Below the pieces are notes generated by a model. That model searched no databases, had not been told where the DNA came from, and worked only from the letters and a program-made list of their open reading frames with translations. DNA of 6,257 nucleotides from Candidatus Coatesbacteria bacterium RBG_13_66_14 (GTDB taxonomy: Bacteria; RBG-13-66-14), in the NCBI GenBank assembly GCA_001774505.1, contig MFAF01000058.1, forward strand, positions 5,300 through 11,556. Direction: 5' to 3'. The translations under genes were made by a program, and so were the position numbers. Positions 1 through 6,257 of this stretch are shown one piece after another. Numbering within the stretch: position 1 is the stretch's first letter; each line of letters starts with the position of its first letter.

Positions 1-242
1 CGGATGACGGCGCCGAGGCAGATGGTGGCGTCGTACTTCGGGGCGACCCGCTTCGCCACCGCCGGAATCTCCCACGCCCCCGGGCACCAGACCACGTCTA
101 TGTCGTCGGCCTCCACCTCGTGGCGGTGGAGGGTGTCCAGGCACGCGCCCAGAAGGCGCAGGGTGATGAACTCGTTGAAGCGCGAGGCGATGACGGCCAC
201 CCGCTTGCCCTTGCCCTTCAGCTTGCCCTTGATGACGCCCAT
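1..242 (-). CDS. ribH: 6,7-dimethyl-8-ribityllumazine synthase, 5' part (runs off left edge)
   Basis: Lumazine synthase is the penultimate riboflavin enzyme. It condenses 5-amino-6-ribitylamino-uracil with 3,4-dihydroxy-2-butanone-4-phosphate in the cytoplasm, usually as a pentamer or a 60-mer capsid. Translating the minus strand from the ATG at 242 gives about 80 residues with the family landmarks in order: a Lys/Gly-rich start ([14 protein letters not shown]), ASRFNEFIT at 19-27 with the substrate-stacking aromatic F22, a [18 protein letters not shown] block, and CLGAVI at the cut edge. The family is about 150-160 residues long, so roughly half is present. The start is supported by AAGGA (250-254 on the plus strand) seven bases upstream, and by an in-frame stop further upstream with no other start codon between. 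It is transcribed away from lptG. No FMN riboswitch fits in the short leader, which is about 30 bases. Confidence 0.93.
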   Translation of the reverse strand, partial: MGVIKGKLKGKGKRVAVIASRFNEFITLRLLGACLDTLHRHEVEADDIDVVWCPGAWEIPAVAKRVAPKYDATICLGAVI

Positions 243-280
243 CCGCCCGTCCTTGGAGGGGGTTTCCCGTTCGCGGGGTA

Positions 281-309
281 ACTATAACCAAGCGCGGGCC
301 AGCGGTCAA
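281..309 (-). promoter_or_regulatory. Sigma70-type promoter for ribH
   Basis: On the minus strand, TTGACC (309-304) is followed after exactly 17 bases by TATAGT (286-281), five of six matches to each housekeeping consensus hexamer. Transcription would start near 274, giving a leader of about 30 bases with the AAGGA ribosome site. The -10 lies in one of the few A/T-rich patches of this GC-rich region. The call rests on motif match and position. Confidence 0.7.
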
Positions 310-322
310 GGGAGGTCCCTTG
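307..322. repeat. 16-bp palindrome between the divergent -35 boxes (operator candidate)
   Basis: CAAGGGAGGTCCCTTG has seven-base arms (307-313 and 316-322) around a two-base GG centre. The outer CAA and TTG of the arms are the outermost three bases of the ribH and lptG -35 boxes. A dimeric regulator bound here would cover both -35 elements. The outer bases are partly explained by the two -35 boxes themselves, but the inner GGGA/TCCC is not. No regulator is identified. Confidence 0.4.
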
Positions 323-348
323 CCCCGGGGCGCGGAAACAGGTATCCT
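320..348 (+). promoter_or_regulatory. Sigma70-type promoter for the lptG-like gene
   Basis: TTGCCC (320-325), a 17-base spacer and TATCCT (343-348) form a plausible housekeeping promoter back to back with the ribH promoter. Transcription would begin near 355, leaving only about 20 bases before the ATG at 376. The -10 is an imperfect match (four of six) but spacing and placement fit. Confidence 0.5.
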
Positions 349-375
349 CACCGGGCAACCACTTCTCCCAGGCCC

Positions 376-1470
376 ATGCTCGGACGCACGCTGGACCGCT
401 ACGTCGCCGGCCACTTCCTGCGCTACTACCTGTACGCGCTGGCGGCCTTCATCGCCATCTACCTCGTCGTCAACTTCATCGAGACGGTGGGCAAGTTCCT
501 GCAAAAAGGGACCGACGTCGGCACCATCGCCAGCTACTACCTCTACATGATCCCCTTCGTGGTCAAGTGGGTCAACCCCATCGCGGTGCTCCTGGGGGTG
601 CTCTTCTGCATCAGCATCCTGGGGAAGGGGTCGGAGATAACGGCGATGAAGGCGAGCGGCGTGTCTTTGTACCGCGTCTTCGCGCCGCTGGTGGTCCTGG
701 GGACGCTCATCGGCTTCGGGGTGTGGGTCTTCGGCGAGACGGTGGTGCCCTACGCCAACGAGCGGTGCGTGGCGATCAAGAAGTGGGTCTTCGACGGGCT
801 GGACCGCGAGGCGATGCTGAAGGTCAACGACTACTCGGCGTCGCTTTCCGGGAACCTGATCCTCTACACGGGGCAGATGGACGCGTTCAACGGCCGGATG
901 AGCCGGCCTACCTTGATCAGCTTCGACCCCGGGGACCCGGGGCTGGCCGTGGAGCGGGTGGACGCCGCGGTGGGCGAGTACCTGGACGGGGAGTGGCACT
1001 TCTACGGCTGCGAGGTGCGGACCTTCGGCCCCGAGGGCCAGGAGCTGACGCTGGTCGAGGTGCAGGAGATGGTGGTGCCCATCGTCGAGGCGCCGGGCGA
1101 GTTCGCCATCGAGGCGCGGACGGCCGAGGACATGACCTACGGCGAGCTGGCCGCCCACATCGAGCGGATGGAGCGGGCCGGCAAGGACCCGGCCAAGGAG
1201 CTGGTGGAGCTCGATTTAAAGATAAGCGTCCCTTTGGCGAACCTGATCGTGATCCTCATCGGGGCGCCGCTGGCGATCCGCACCGCCCGGTCGGGCACCG
1301 CCCTGGGGTTCGGGATGGCGGTGCTCCTGGGCTTCGTTTTGTGGGGGTTCATCGCCGTGGGCCGGGCCTTCGGCCAGCGCGGCGTCATCTCGCCCTTCAT
1401 CGCCGCCTTCCTGCCGAACATCCTCTTCGGCCTGGCCGGGATTTTTCTCATCCGGCGGGTGAACCGTTGA
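376..1470 (+). CDS. lptG: LPS export permease, LptF/LptG (YjgP/YjgQ) family, LptG-like
   Basis: This is an inner-membrane permease of the LptB2FG ABC transporter, which extracts lipopolysaccharide and feeds it to the LptC-LptA bridge. The 364-residue length matches E. coli LptG and LptF (about 360-366). The topology is typical: a TM helix at about 15-35, further helices at about 55-85 and 98-122, a soluble periplasmic beta-jellyroll region at about 125-275, and three C-terminal helices at about 285-301, 308-333 and 338-360. Signature segments are the N-terminal LDRYV, the PIAVLLGVLF helix, and the following GSEITAMKASGVS, the conserved coupling region after TM2. The LDRY opening favours LptG over LptF, but the assignment is not certain. 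The start is the only ATG/GTG/TTG between the promoter and the first helix; its ribosome site (AGG at 370-372) is weak and close. A partner permease is not adjacent, so it would have to be encoded elsewhere. Confidence 0.88.
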   Translation: MLGRTLDRYVAGHFLRYYLYALAAFIAIYLVVNFIETVGKFLQKGTDVGTIASYYLYMIPFVVKWVNPIAVLLGVLFCISILGKGSEITAMKASGVSLYRVFAPLVVLGTLIGFGVWVFGETVVPYANERCVAIKKWVFDGLDREAMLKVNDYSASLSGNLILYTGQMDAFNGRMSRPTLISFDPGDPGLAVERVDAAVGEYLDGEWHFYGCEVRTFGPEGQELTLVEVQEMVVPIVEAPGEFAIEARTAEDMTYGELAAHIERMERAGKDPAKELVELDLKISVPLANLIVILIGAPLAIRTARSGTALGFGMAVLLGFVLWGFIAVGRAFGQRGVISPFIAAFLPNILFGLAGIFLIRRVNR

Positions 1471-1472
1471 GC

Positions 1473-1501
1473 TTGCCGCGGGGCGGGGCGTGTGCTAAAA
1501 T
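1473..1501 (+). promoter_or_regulatory. Extended -10 promoter for tsaD
   Basis: TTGCCG (1473-1478) is separated by 17 bases from TAAAAT (1496-1501), and TG at 1493-1494 one base before the -10 makes an extended -10 (TGCTAAAAT). It starts three bases after the lptG stop. Transcription would begin near 1508, so the GTG at 1492 would lie upstream of the transcript. This promoter therefore bears directly on the choice of tsaD start. Confidence 0.65.
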
Positions 1502-1516
1502 CCGCTCCTCCGAAGC

Positions 1517-1530
1517 GAGGTGGCGCGCTG
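1517..1530 (+). promoter_or_regulatory. Ribosome-binding site and probable CTG start of tsaD
   Basis: GAGGTG (1517-1522) is a strong match to the 16S anti-Shine-Dalgarno sequence. It sits five bases before the in-frame CTG at 1528 and eight before a second CTG at 1531. No ATG, GTG or TTG occurs in frame between the GTG at 1492 and this site. The spacing, the upstream promoter and the protein length all favour initiation here, although CTG starts are rare. Confidence 0.5.
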
Positions 1531-2565
1531 CTGGTCCTGGGCCTGGAGACCTCGTGCGATGAGACGGCGGCCGCCGTGGTCGAGGACGGGCGCCGGGTCC
1601 TCTCCGACGTCGTCAGCTCCCAGGCCGCCTTCTTCTCCCGCTACGGCGGGGTGGTCCCCGAGCTGGCCGGGCGGAACCACGCGGCGAGGATTCTGCCCGT
1701 GGTCCGAGAATCGCTGCGCCTGGCGGGGATTGTTTACGGCGACCTGGGCGGGGTGGCCGCCACTTACGGCCCGGGGCTCACCGGCGCGCTCCTGGTGGGG
1801 CTGAACTTCGGCAAGGCGCTGGCCGCGGGGCTGGGCGTCCCCTTCGTCGGGGTGAACCACCTGGCGGCCCACCTCCAGGCGCCGCTGTTGGGTGAAGACC
1901 CGCCCGAGCCGCCCTTCGTGGGCCTCCTGGTCTCCGGCGGCCACACGGCGCTCTACGAGGTTGGGCCGGGTGAGCCGGGGCAGGATGGGCTGCTGCGCTT
2001 CCGGCTGCTGGGGGAGACGCTGGACGACGCCGCCGGCGAGGCCTACGACAAGGTCGGGCGCCTGTTGGGCATACCCTACCCGGCGGGGGCGGCCCTCGAC
2101 GAGCTGGCGCGCTCCTTCTCCGGCGAGGCCGAGCCGTTCACCCGGCCGCTGCCCGAGGGGCTGGACTTCAGCTTCTCGGGGCTCAAGACCGCCGCGGCGC
2201 GGCGGGTGGCCGAGCTGGAGGGGGAAGGTCGGTTGGAGGAGCGGAGGTCGGCGGTCGCCGCCGGTTTTCAGGCCGCGGTCGTCGAAACCCTCGCCGAAAA
2301 GGCGCTGGCCGCCTGCCGGAAGATTCTGTTGAAAAAGCTGGTCGTCGGCGGCGGCGTGGCGGCCAACCGGGGCCTGCGCGAACTGTTGAGTCGGAGAGCC
2401 GCCGAGGAGGGCATCGCCGTCCGCTTCGCCCCGCTGGAATACGCCATGGACAACGCGGCCATGGTGGCCGCCCGGGGGTATTTCCTCCTCGCCGCCGGGA
2501 CGACGAGCCCCCCGGAATTGGAAGCCTCGGCCTGCCTCGAGCTGGGCGCGGGCGACGGTCGGTAG
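1528..2565 (+). CDS. tsaD: tRNA N6-threonylcarbamoyladenosine transferase TsaD
   Basis: TsaD (Kae1/Qri7/YgjD family) moves the threonylcarbamoyl group from threonylcarbamoyl-AMP onto A37 of ANN-decoding tRNAs, working in the cytoplasm with TsaB and TsaE, which are not in this window. All family landmarks are intact: GLETSCDETAAAVV at the N-terminus, the metal-binding NHLAAH (H111 and H115), VSGGHT (135-140), the ETLDDAAGEAYDKVGR block, FSFSGLKTA (214-222), the nucleotide-binding VVGGGVAANRG (272-282), and YAMDNAAM with metal ligand D308. Counted from the CTG at 1528 the protein is 345 residues, close to E. coli TsaD (337), and the two metal histidines carry the same numbers as in E. coli. The conventional alternative is a GTG at 1492, which would add a 12-residue non-conserved extension but overlaps the putative -10 element. 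Base composition matches the GC-rich flanks. Function is certain; the exact start is not. Confidence 0.96.
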   Translation: MLVLGLETSCDETAAAVVEDGRRVLSDVVSSQAAFFSRYGGVVPELAGRNHAARILPVVRESLRLAGIVYGDLGGVAATYGPGLTGALLVGLNFGKALAAGLGVPFVGVNHLAAHLQAPLLGEDPPEPPFVGLLVSGGHTALYEVGPGEPGQDGLLRFRLLGETLDDAAGEAYDKVGRLLGIPYPAGAALDELARSFSGEAEPFTRPLPEGLDFSFSGLKTAAARRVAELEGEGRLEERRSAVAAGFQAAVVETLAEKALAACRKILLKKLVVGGGVAANRGLRELLSRRAAEEGIAVRFAPLEYAMDNAAMVAARGYFLLAAGTTSPPELEASACLELGAGDGR

Positions 2566-2586
2566 GCCCTTTGTGCCGGTTTTACC

Positions 2587-2651
2587 CGTGAACGCCCGTT
2601 CCGGGGGCCTTCCGCGGCCTGGGCGTCCGTTCACGTCGAGAGCCGCGGAAG
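2587..2651. repeat. Two interleaved inverted repeats after tsaD (pseudoknot-like)
   Basis: Repeat A pairs CGTGAACG (2587-2594) with CGTTCACG (2628-2635). Repeat B pairs CTTCCGCGGC (2609-2618) with GCCGCGGAAG (2642-2651). The 5' arm of B lies inside the loop of A and its 3' arm lies outside, so as RNA they would form an H-type pseudoknot or two mutually exclusive hairpins. A inner CCC/GGG and GGCC/GGCC pairs could extend hairpin A. There is no following T-run, so this is not a classical intrinsic terminator. It could be a 3' mRNA structure for tsaD, an attenuator, or a DNA site next to the islet. The stretch 2566-2717 holds no other gene. Confidence 0.45.
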
Positions 2652-2664
2652 CTCCACAGGATTG

Positions 2665-2693
2665 TTGCAACCCACAAATAGCCACTCTTATGT
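2665..2693 (+). promoter_or_regulatory. Tentative promoter for the AlbA_2 gene
   Basis: TTGCAA (2665-2670), part of the palindrome GTTGCAAC (2664-2671), is followed after 17 bases by the poor -10 TTATGT (2688-2693); a shifted TATGTG gives an 18-base spacer. Position before the gene and onset of A/T-rich sequence support it, but the -10 match is weak. Confidence 0.25.
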
Positions 2694-2704
2694 GTTTAGA
2701 GTTA
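2676..2704. repeat. Left end repeats of the islet
   Basis: AAATAGCCACT (2676-2686) is the left copy of the direct repeat. TTTAGAGTTA (2695-2704) is the left arm of the inverted repeat. The inverted arm abuts the ribosome site AGAGGT (2704-2709) of the AlbA_2 gene, so it could alternatively be a regulatory site or an RNA-pairing element. Confidence 0.4.
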
Positions 2705-2717
2705 GAGGTAATTTCAA

Positions 2718-4049
2718 ATGGCAAATTTTAATTTAATACCTTTTTCGCAAACTAATTTAAATGAAATATTTAAAATATCTTCTAAATATCCTGATAAAAT
2801 TATTTCGAGGGAAAGCAGCGACTTAGAATTTAAAGAGTCATTTGGATGGTTGAGTTTACCTAGATATTTGAAAACAGCCGCTGCATTTGCTAACGCAAAA
2901 GGTGGTTACATAGTATTTGGGATTGGACACAAACCACACAAATTGTTAGGATTATCAGGAAGTCATCTTAAGCAATTTGAGGATATAAAACCTGAAGAAC
3001 TAAGTGACCACTTCAATACACATTTTTCCCCTGAAATTGAATGGTTTATAAATGAATATGAGCTTAACGGAAAAACCTATGGACTCATATATATAAATGA
3101 ATGTATTGATAAACCCGTTGTATGCAAGAAAGACGCGGAAAGTGTGCTGAAAGAAGGTGAGATATATTATAGATATAGGGGACGTTCAGAGAAGATAAAA
3201 TACTCTGAGTTAAGATCTATTCTTGACCAAATAAAAGATAAAGAAAAAAAGTTATGGATGCAACATTTATTAAAAATGGCCAAAATAGGTATAAGAGATG
3301 TGGGAATATTTGATTTAAAGTCGGGAAAGATTATGGGTACAGGCGGTTCTTTAATAGTGGATGAATCATTACTAAGCCAATTGAAATTTATTAAAGAAGG
3401 TAAATTTTCTGATGTTGACGGTAGTGTTGCTTTAAAATTAATTGGAAATGTTAATATAATATCAGGATTATCAAGTAGTAACGGTGGTAAAAGGATTATA
3501 AAAACAAAAGGAATAAGAATAGCAGATATTGTGTTATCGTTTTTAAAATTGGAGAAAGTTATGGATCCAATTGAATATATAAGGCAGATTTGTTTTGAAA
3601 GTACAGGATTTCTTCCGGTTTACTATTATATGAAATTAGCCAAACTTAATGATAATAAAGCAATTGAAGAAATAAAAGCTGTAATTTCAAGAGCACCTGC
3701 GAAGTTAAAATTAATTGAACGCTTGGAAAAAAGAATAAAACAATCACTAAAGATACCCGTTAGTGATACAACACAAGCGAAAAAGAAAATACTTTTAATT
3801 GATCAACTTAAAAAAAGATCAGTTGATATAGGTAGTTCAGTTATAGATATTGAATACTGTCTTCAGGCTATTAGAATGCTTAAAAGAGATGAAGTAAAAA
3901 GCTGTTCAGATTTCATTCGTAATCTTCTTCGAGAATTGTTTAATAAGTATTATTCATCAGCTATTTCAAATTTTGCTGGTAGTATTAGAAGATCTATTTG
4001 CTGGGTAGATGAAGCTTTATATATGGAAAAGAATGAAAATTATAATTAA
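2718..4049 (+). CDS. AlbA_2 (Schlafen-type) domain protein with unassigned C-terminal region
   Basis: This 443-residue protein has an N-terminal AlbA_2 / Schlafen AlbA-type domain at about 27-170. Visible landmarks are RESSDLEFKESF (31-42), AAAFANAKGGYIVFGI (54-69), and a closing YYRYRGRSEKIKYSEL stretch. In Schlafen RNases, as I recall, two glutamates in an ExxxxE arrangement precede FK; E32 and E37 fit that spacing. The third acidic residue, usually in a GVDD-like turn after the GG strand, is missing: here the turn is GIGHKP (68-73). The remainder shows VALKLIGNV (about 236-244), then a helical region with SFLKLEKVMDPIEYIRQICF that could be a winged-helix-like fold, and a Lys-rich helical tail to the end. 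There is no signal peptide, TM segment, Walker motif or HATPase region. The start ATG has AGAGGT eight bases upstream. Function is not established: nucleic-acid binding, RNA cleavage, transcriptional control or stand-alone antiphage defence are all possible. Confidence 0.85.
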   Translation: MANFNLIPFSQTNLNEIFKISSKYPDKIISRESSDLEFKESFGWLSLPRYLKTAAAFANAKGGYIVFGIGHKPHKLLGLSGSHLKQFEDIKPEELSDHFNTHFSPEIEWFINEYELNGKTYGLIYINECIDKPVVCKKDAESVLKEGEIYYRYRGRSEKIKYSELRSILDQIKDKEKKLWMQHLLKMAKIGIRDVGIFDLKSGKIMGTGGSLIVDESLLSQLKFIKEGKFSDVDGSVALKLIGNVNIISGLSSSNGGKRIIKTKGIRIADIVLSFLKLEKVMDPIEYIRQICFESTGFLPVYYYMKLAKLNDNKAIEEIKAVISRAPAKLKLIERLEKRIKQSLKIPVSDTTQAKKKILLIDQLKKRSVDIGSSVIDIEYCLQAIRMLKRDEVKSCSDFIRNLLRELFNKYYSSAISNFAGSIRRSICWVDEALYMEKNENYN

Positions 4050-4097
4050 TTAAATTATAAAAAAATATTTTTTAATAACTAAATTATTTAAAAATTT
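4050..4097. other. Almost pure A/T tail after the AlbA_2 gene
   Basis: This stretch is nearly all A and T (one C at 4079) and contains a perfect 14-bp palindrome, AAAAAATATTTTTT (4060-4073). Without any G/C pairs the palindrome would make a poor intrinsic terminator, though its T-run could help. The A-tracts may bend DNA or act as an upstream element for the secD promoter. No open frame was found in it. Confidence 0.5.
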
Positions 4098-4113
4098 GAG
4101 TTAACTCTAAAAT
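4084..4113 (+). promoter_or_regulatory. Candidate secD promoter at the islet edge
   Basis: TAAAAT at 4108-4113 is the same -10 as that proposed for tsaD (CTAAAATC in both). A TTATTT 18 bases upstream (4084-4089) is a weak -35, preceded by A/T tracts. Transcription would start near 4120, with a leader of about 19 bases containing GAGGAG. The -10 is at the composition boundary and the -35 lies inside the islet, so the insertion may have replaced the original upstream half of the promoter. Confidence 0.45.
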
Positions 4114-4120
4114 CGCCACT
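4098..4120. repeat. Right end repeats of the islet and GAGTTAACTC palindrome
   Basis: A perfect 10-bp palindrome GAGTTAACTC (4098-4107) overlaps the right arm of the islet inverted repeat, TAACTCTAAA (4102-4111). That arm in turn overlaps the right copy of the direct repeat, AAATCGCCACT (4110-4120), by two bases. The left and right ends are not symmetric: the gap between direct and inverted repeat is eight bases on the left and none on the right. Confidence 0.4.
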
Positions 4121-4138
4121 ACCCCGCGAGGAGCGTAA

Positions 4139-5722
<1,584 letters not shown>

Positions 5723-5759
5723 GCCGGGCCGGCGCGCCCTGCGGTTTGTCGGGGCGAGG

Positions 5760-5861
5760 GGTTTCGCCGGGGGCGTAGCTCGCTGCGATCGGTTTGCCGG
5801 AGGCATAGCTCGCTGCGCTCGGTTTGCCGGAGGCATTGCTCGCTGCGCTCGGTTCGCCCGG
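5760..5861. repeat. 30-bp tandem repeat, about three copies, between secD and secF
   Basis: Copies lie at 5760-5790 (31 bp, degenerate: one extra C and three substitutions), 5791-5820 and 5821-5850, the last two differing at one position (A/T at the 17th base). A broken fourth copy starts at 5851. The core is GGTTTGCCGGAGGCATAGCT followed by CGCTGCGCTC. There are no unique spacers, so this is not CRISPR. A faint relative (GGTTTGTCGGGGCGAGG) precedes it at about 5743. The rest of the 196-base spacer (5723-5759 and 5862-5918) has the GGCGCGCC palindrome at 5731-5738, and otherwise I see no gene or promoter in it. Confidence 0.85.
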
Positions 5862-5918
5862 TCAACCTTCTCGTCACGGCCCCGAAGGGACGCCTCAATC
5901 GGGCAAGGGGGTTTGGAC

Positions 5919-6257
5919 TTGCAGATATTCACCGACACCCACTTCGACTTCATCGGTCGGCGGAGGATCGCCTTCATCGTCTCCGGGGCGCTCATCCTGG
6001 CGGGCATCGTCAGCTTCCTCGTCCAGGGCGGGTTCAACCTCGGCATAGACTTCACCGGCGGCGTGCGGATCCAGGTCAAGTTCGCCGAGGCCATCACCAC
6101 CGACGACCTGACGAAGATCCGCGGCGGCCTGGACATGGACGTCTACACCCAGGGCGCCGCCGCCGAAGAGGTGGTCATCCGCAGCAAGGTGGAGAACACG
6201 GGCGAGGCCCTGGCCGCCGCCATCGTCAACCACCGGGAGACCGTCGAGCCCTTCAAG
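5919..6257 (+). CDS. secF: Protein translocase subunit SecF, 5' part (runs off right edge)
   Basis: SecF is the smaller partner of SecD in the SecDF translocase complex. The visible 113 codons show a short cytoplasmic start (MQIFTDTHFDFIGRRR), a first TM helix at about 17-35, and the hallmark LGIDFTGG (41-48), followed by the start of the periplasmic P4 region. Families run to about 300 residues, so about a third is present. The chosen start is a TTG at 5919 with AAGGGGG (5905-5911) seven bases before it. A second in-frame TTG at 5913 would add two residues but sits too close to the ribosome site. No ATG lies near in this frame. secF follows secD on the same strand, but 196 bases intervene, unusually far for a pair often only a few bases apart. 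Confidence 0.93.
   Translation, partial: MQIFTDTHFDFIGRRRIAFIVSGALILAGIVSFLVQGGFNLGIDFTGGVRIQVKFAEAITTDDLTKIRGGLDMDVYTQGAAAEEVVIRSKVENTGEALAAAIVNHRETVEPFK

Larger units (their letters stand above)
2676..4120. mobile_element. AT-rich single-gene islet inserted between tsaD and secD
   Basis: The composition falls abruptly from GC-rich to about 30% G+C near 2655-2680 and returns near 4114. Codon use follows: ATA, AGA, AAA and TTA are frequent inside and nearly absent from the flanking genes. Both flanks are core genes of the same composition, so the islet is an insertion rather than a contig join. The ends carry an 11-bp direct repeat with one mismatch (AAATAGCCACT at 2676-2686, AAATCGCCACT at 4110-4120), and just inside, a perfect 10-bp inverted repeat (TTTAGAGTTA at 2695-2704, TAACTCTAAA at 4102-4111). 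No transposase, integrase or tRNA is present, so the mobilising machinery would have to act in trans or be lost. That it is foreign is well supported; its exact ends and mechanism are inferred. Confidence 0.5.

Noticed and set aside
243..280. FMN riboswitch in the ribH leader
   Set aside because: Only about 30 bases separate the predicted transcription start and the ATG, far too short for the conserved FMN aptamer.
4..375. Upstream extension of the lptG frame to an ATG at 4
   Set aside because: It crosses the ribH gene and the divergent promoters, and the extra 124 residues are composition-biased; the family begins at LDRYV, matching the ATG at 376.
1495..2724. Long minus-strand open frame opposite tsaD
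   Set aside because: It mirrors tsaD codon bias in GC-rich DNA; the predicted protein is low-complexity Arg/Gly/Pro-rich with no family motifs, whereas the plus strand has every TsaD motif.
4060..4073. Intrinsic terminator after the AlbA_2 gene
   Set aside because: The palindrome consists only of A and T, so the stem would be too weak; no G/C stem precedes a T-run.
2655..4115. Assembly chimera joining two organisms
   Set aside because: Both sides of the AT-rich block are the same GC-rich style and the block is complete with its own start, ribosome site and stop; read coverage would be needed to exclude it fully.
2641..4120. tRNA-associated integration site
   Set aside because: No tRNA or tRNA 3' fragment could be folded at either edge of the islet.
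5760..5861. CRISPR array
   Set aside because: The units are directly adjacent with no unique spacers between them, only about three copies exist, and no cas gene is near.

Overview
The window is a stretch of a GC-rich bacterial chromosome (roughly two thirds G+C by eye) with conserved housekeeping genes. One very AT-rich gene (roughly 30% G+C by eye) is dropped between two of them. A lipopolysaccharide-export permease (LptF/LptG family) indicates a Gram-negative, outer-membrane-bearing organism. The phylum cannot be decided from these genes.

Layout from left to right: the 5' part of ribH (lumazine synthase, minus strand, running off the left edge); a 133-bp divergent promoter region with back-to-back promoters and a palindrome between them; an lptG-like permease; tsaD (tRNA t6A synthesis) with its own promoter; a short spacer with two interleaved inverted repeats; an AT-rich islet of about 1.43 kb with a single gene for an AlbA_2/Schlafen-type protein; secD; a spacer with about three copies of a 30-bp tandem repeat; and the 5' part of secF, running off the right edge.

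The core genes do unrelated essential jobs: riboflavin synthesis, LPS transport, tRNA modification and Sec-dependent protein export. Only secD and secF work together, as the SecDF accessory complex of the translocon. tsaD starts a new transcription unit. secD appears to be transcribed from a -10 element exactly at the right edge of the AT-rich islet.

The most interesting part is the islet. Its base composition and codon use differ sharply from both flanks. It is bracketed by an 11-bp near-identical direct repeat (10/11) and a perfect 10-bp inverted repeat, and it encodes no recognisable transposase, integrase or helper. It looks like a single-gene cargo insertion, possibly a stand-alone defence or regulatory gene, but the function is not proven by the sequence. 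Other points worth checking are the probable CTG start of tsaD, the operator-like palindrome over both divergent -35 boxes, the pseudoknot-like repeats after tsaD, and the tandem repeats splitting secD from secF.
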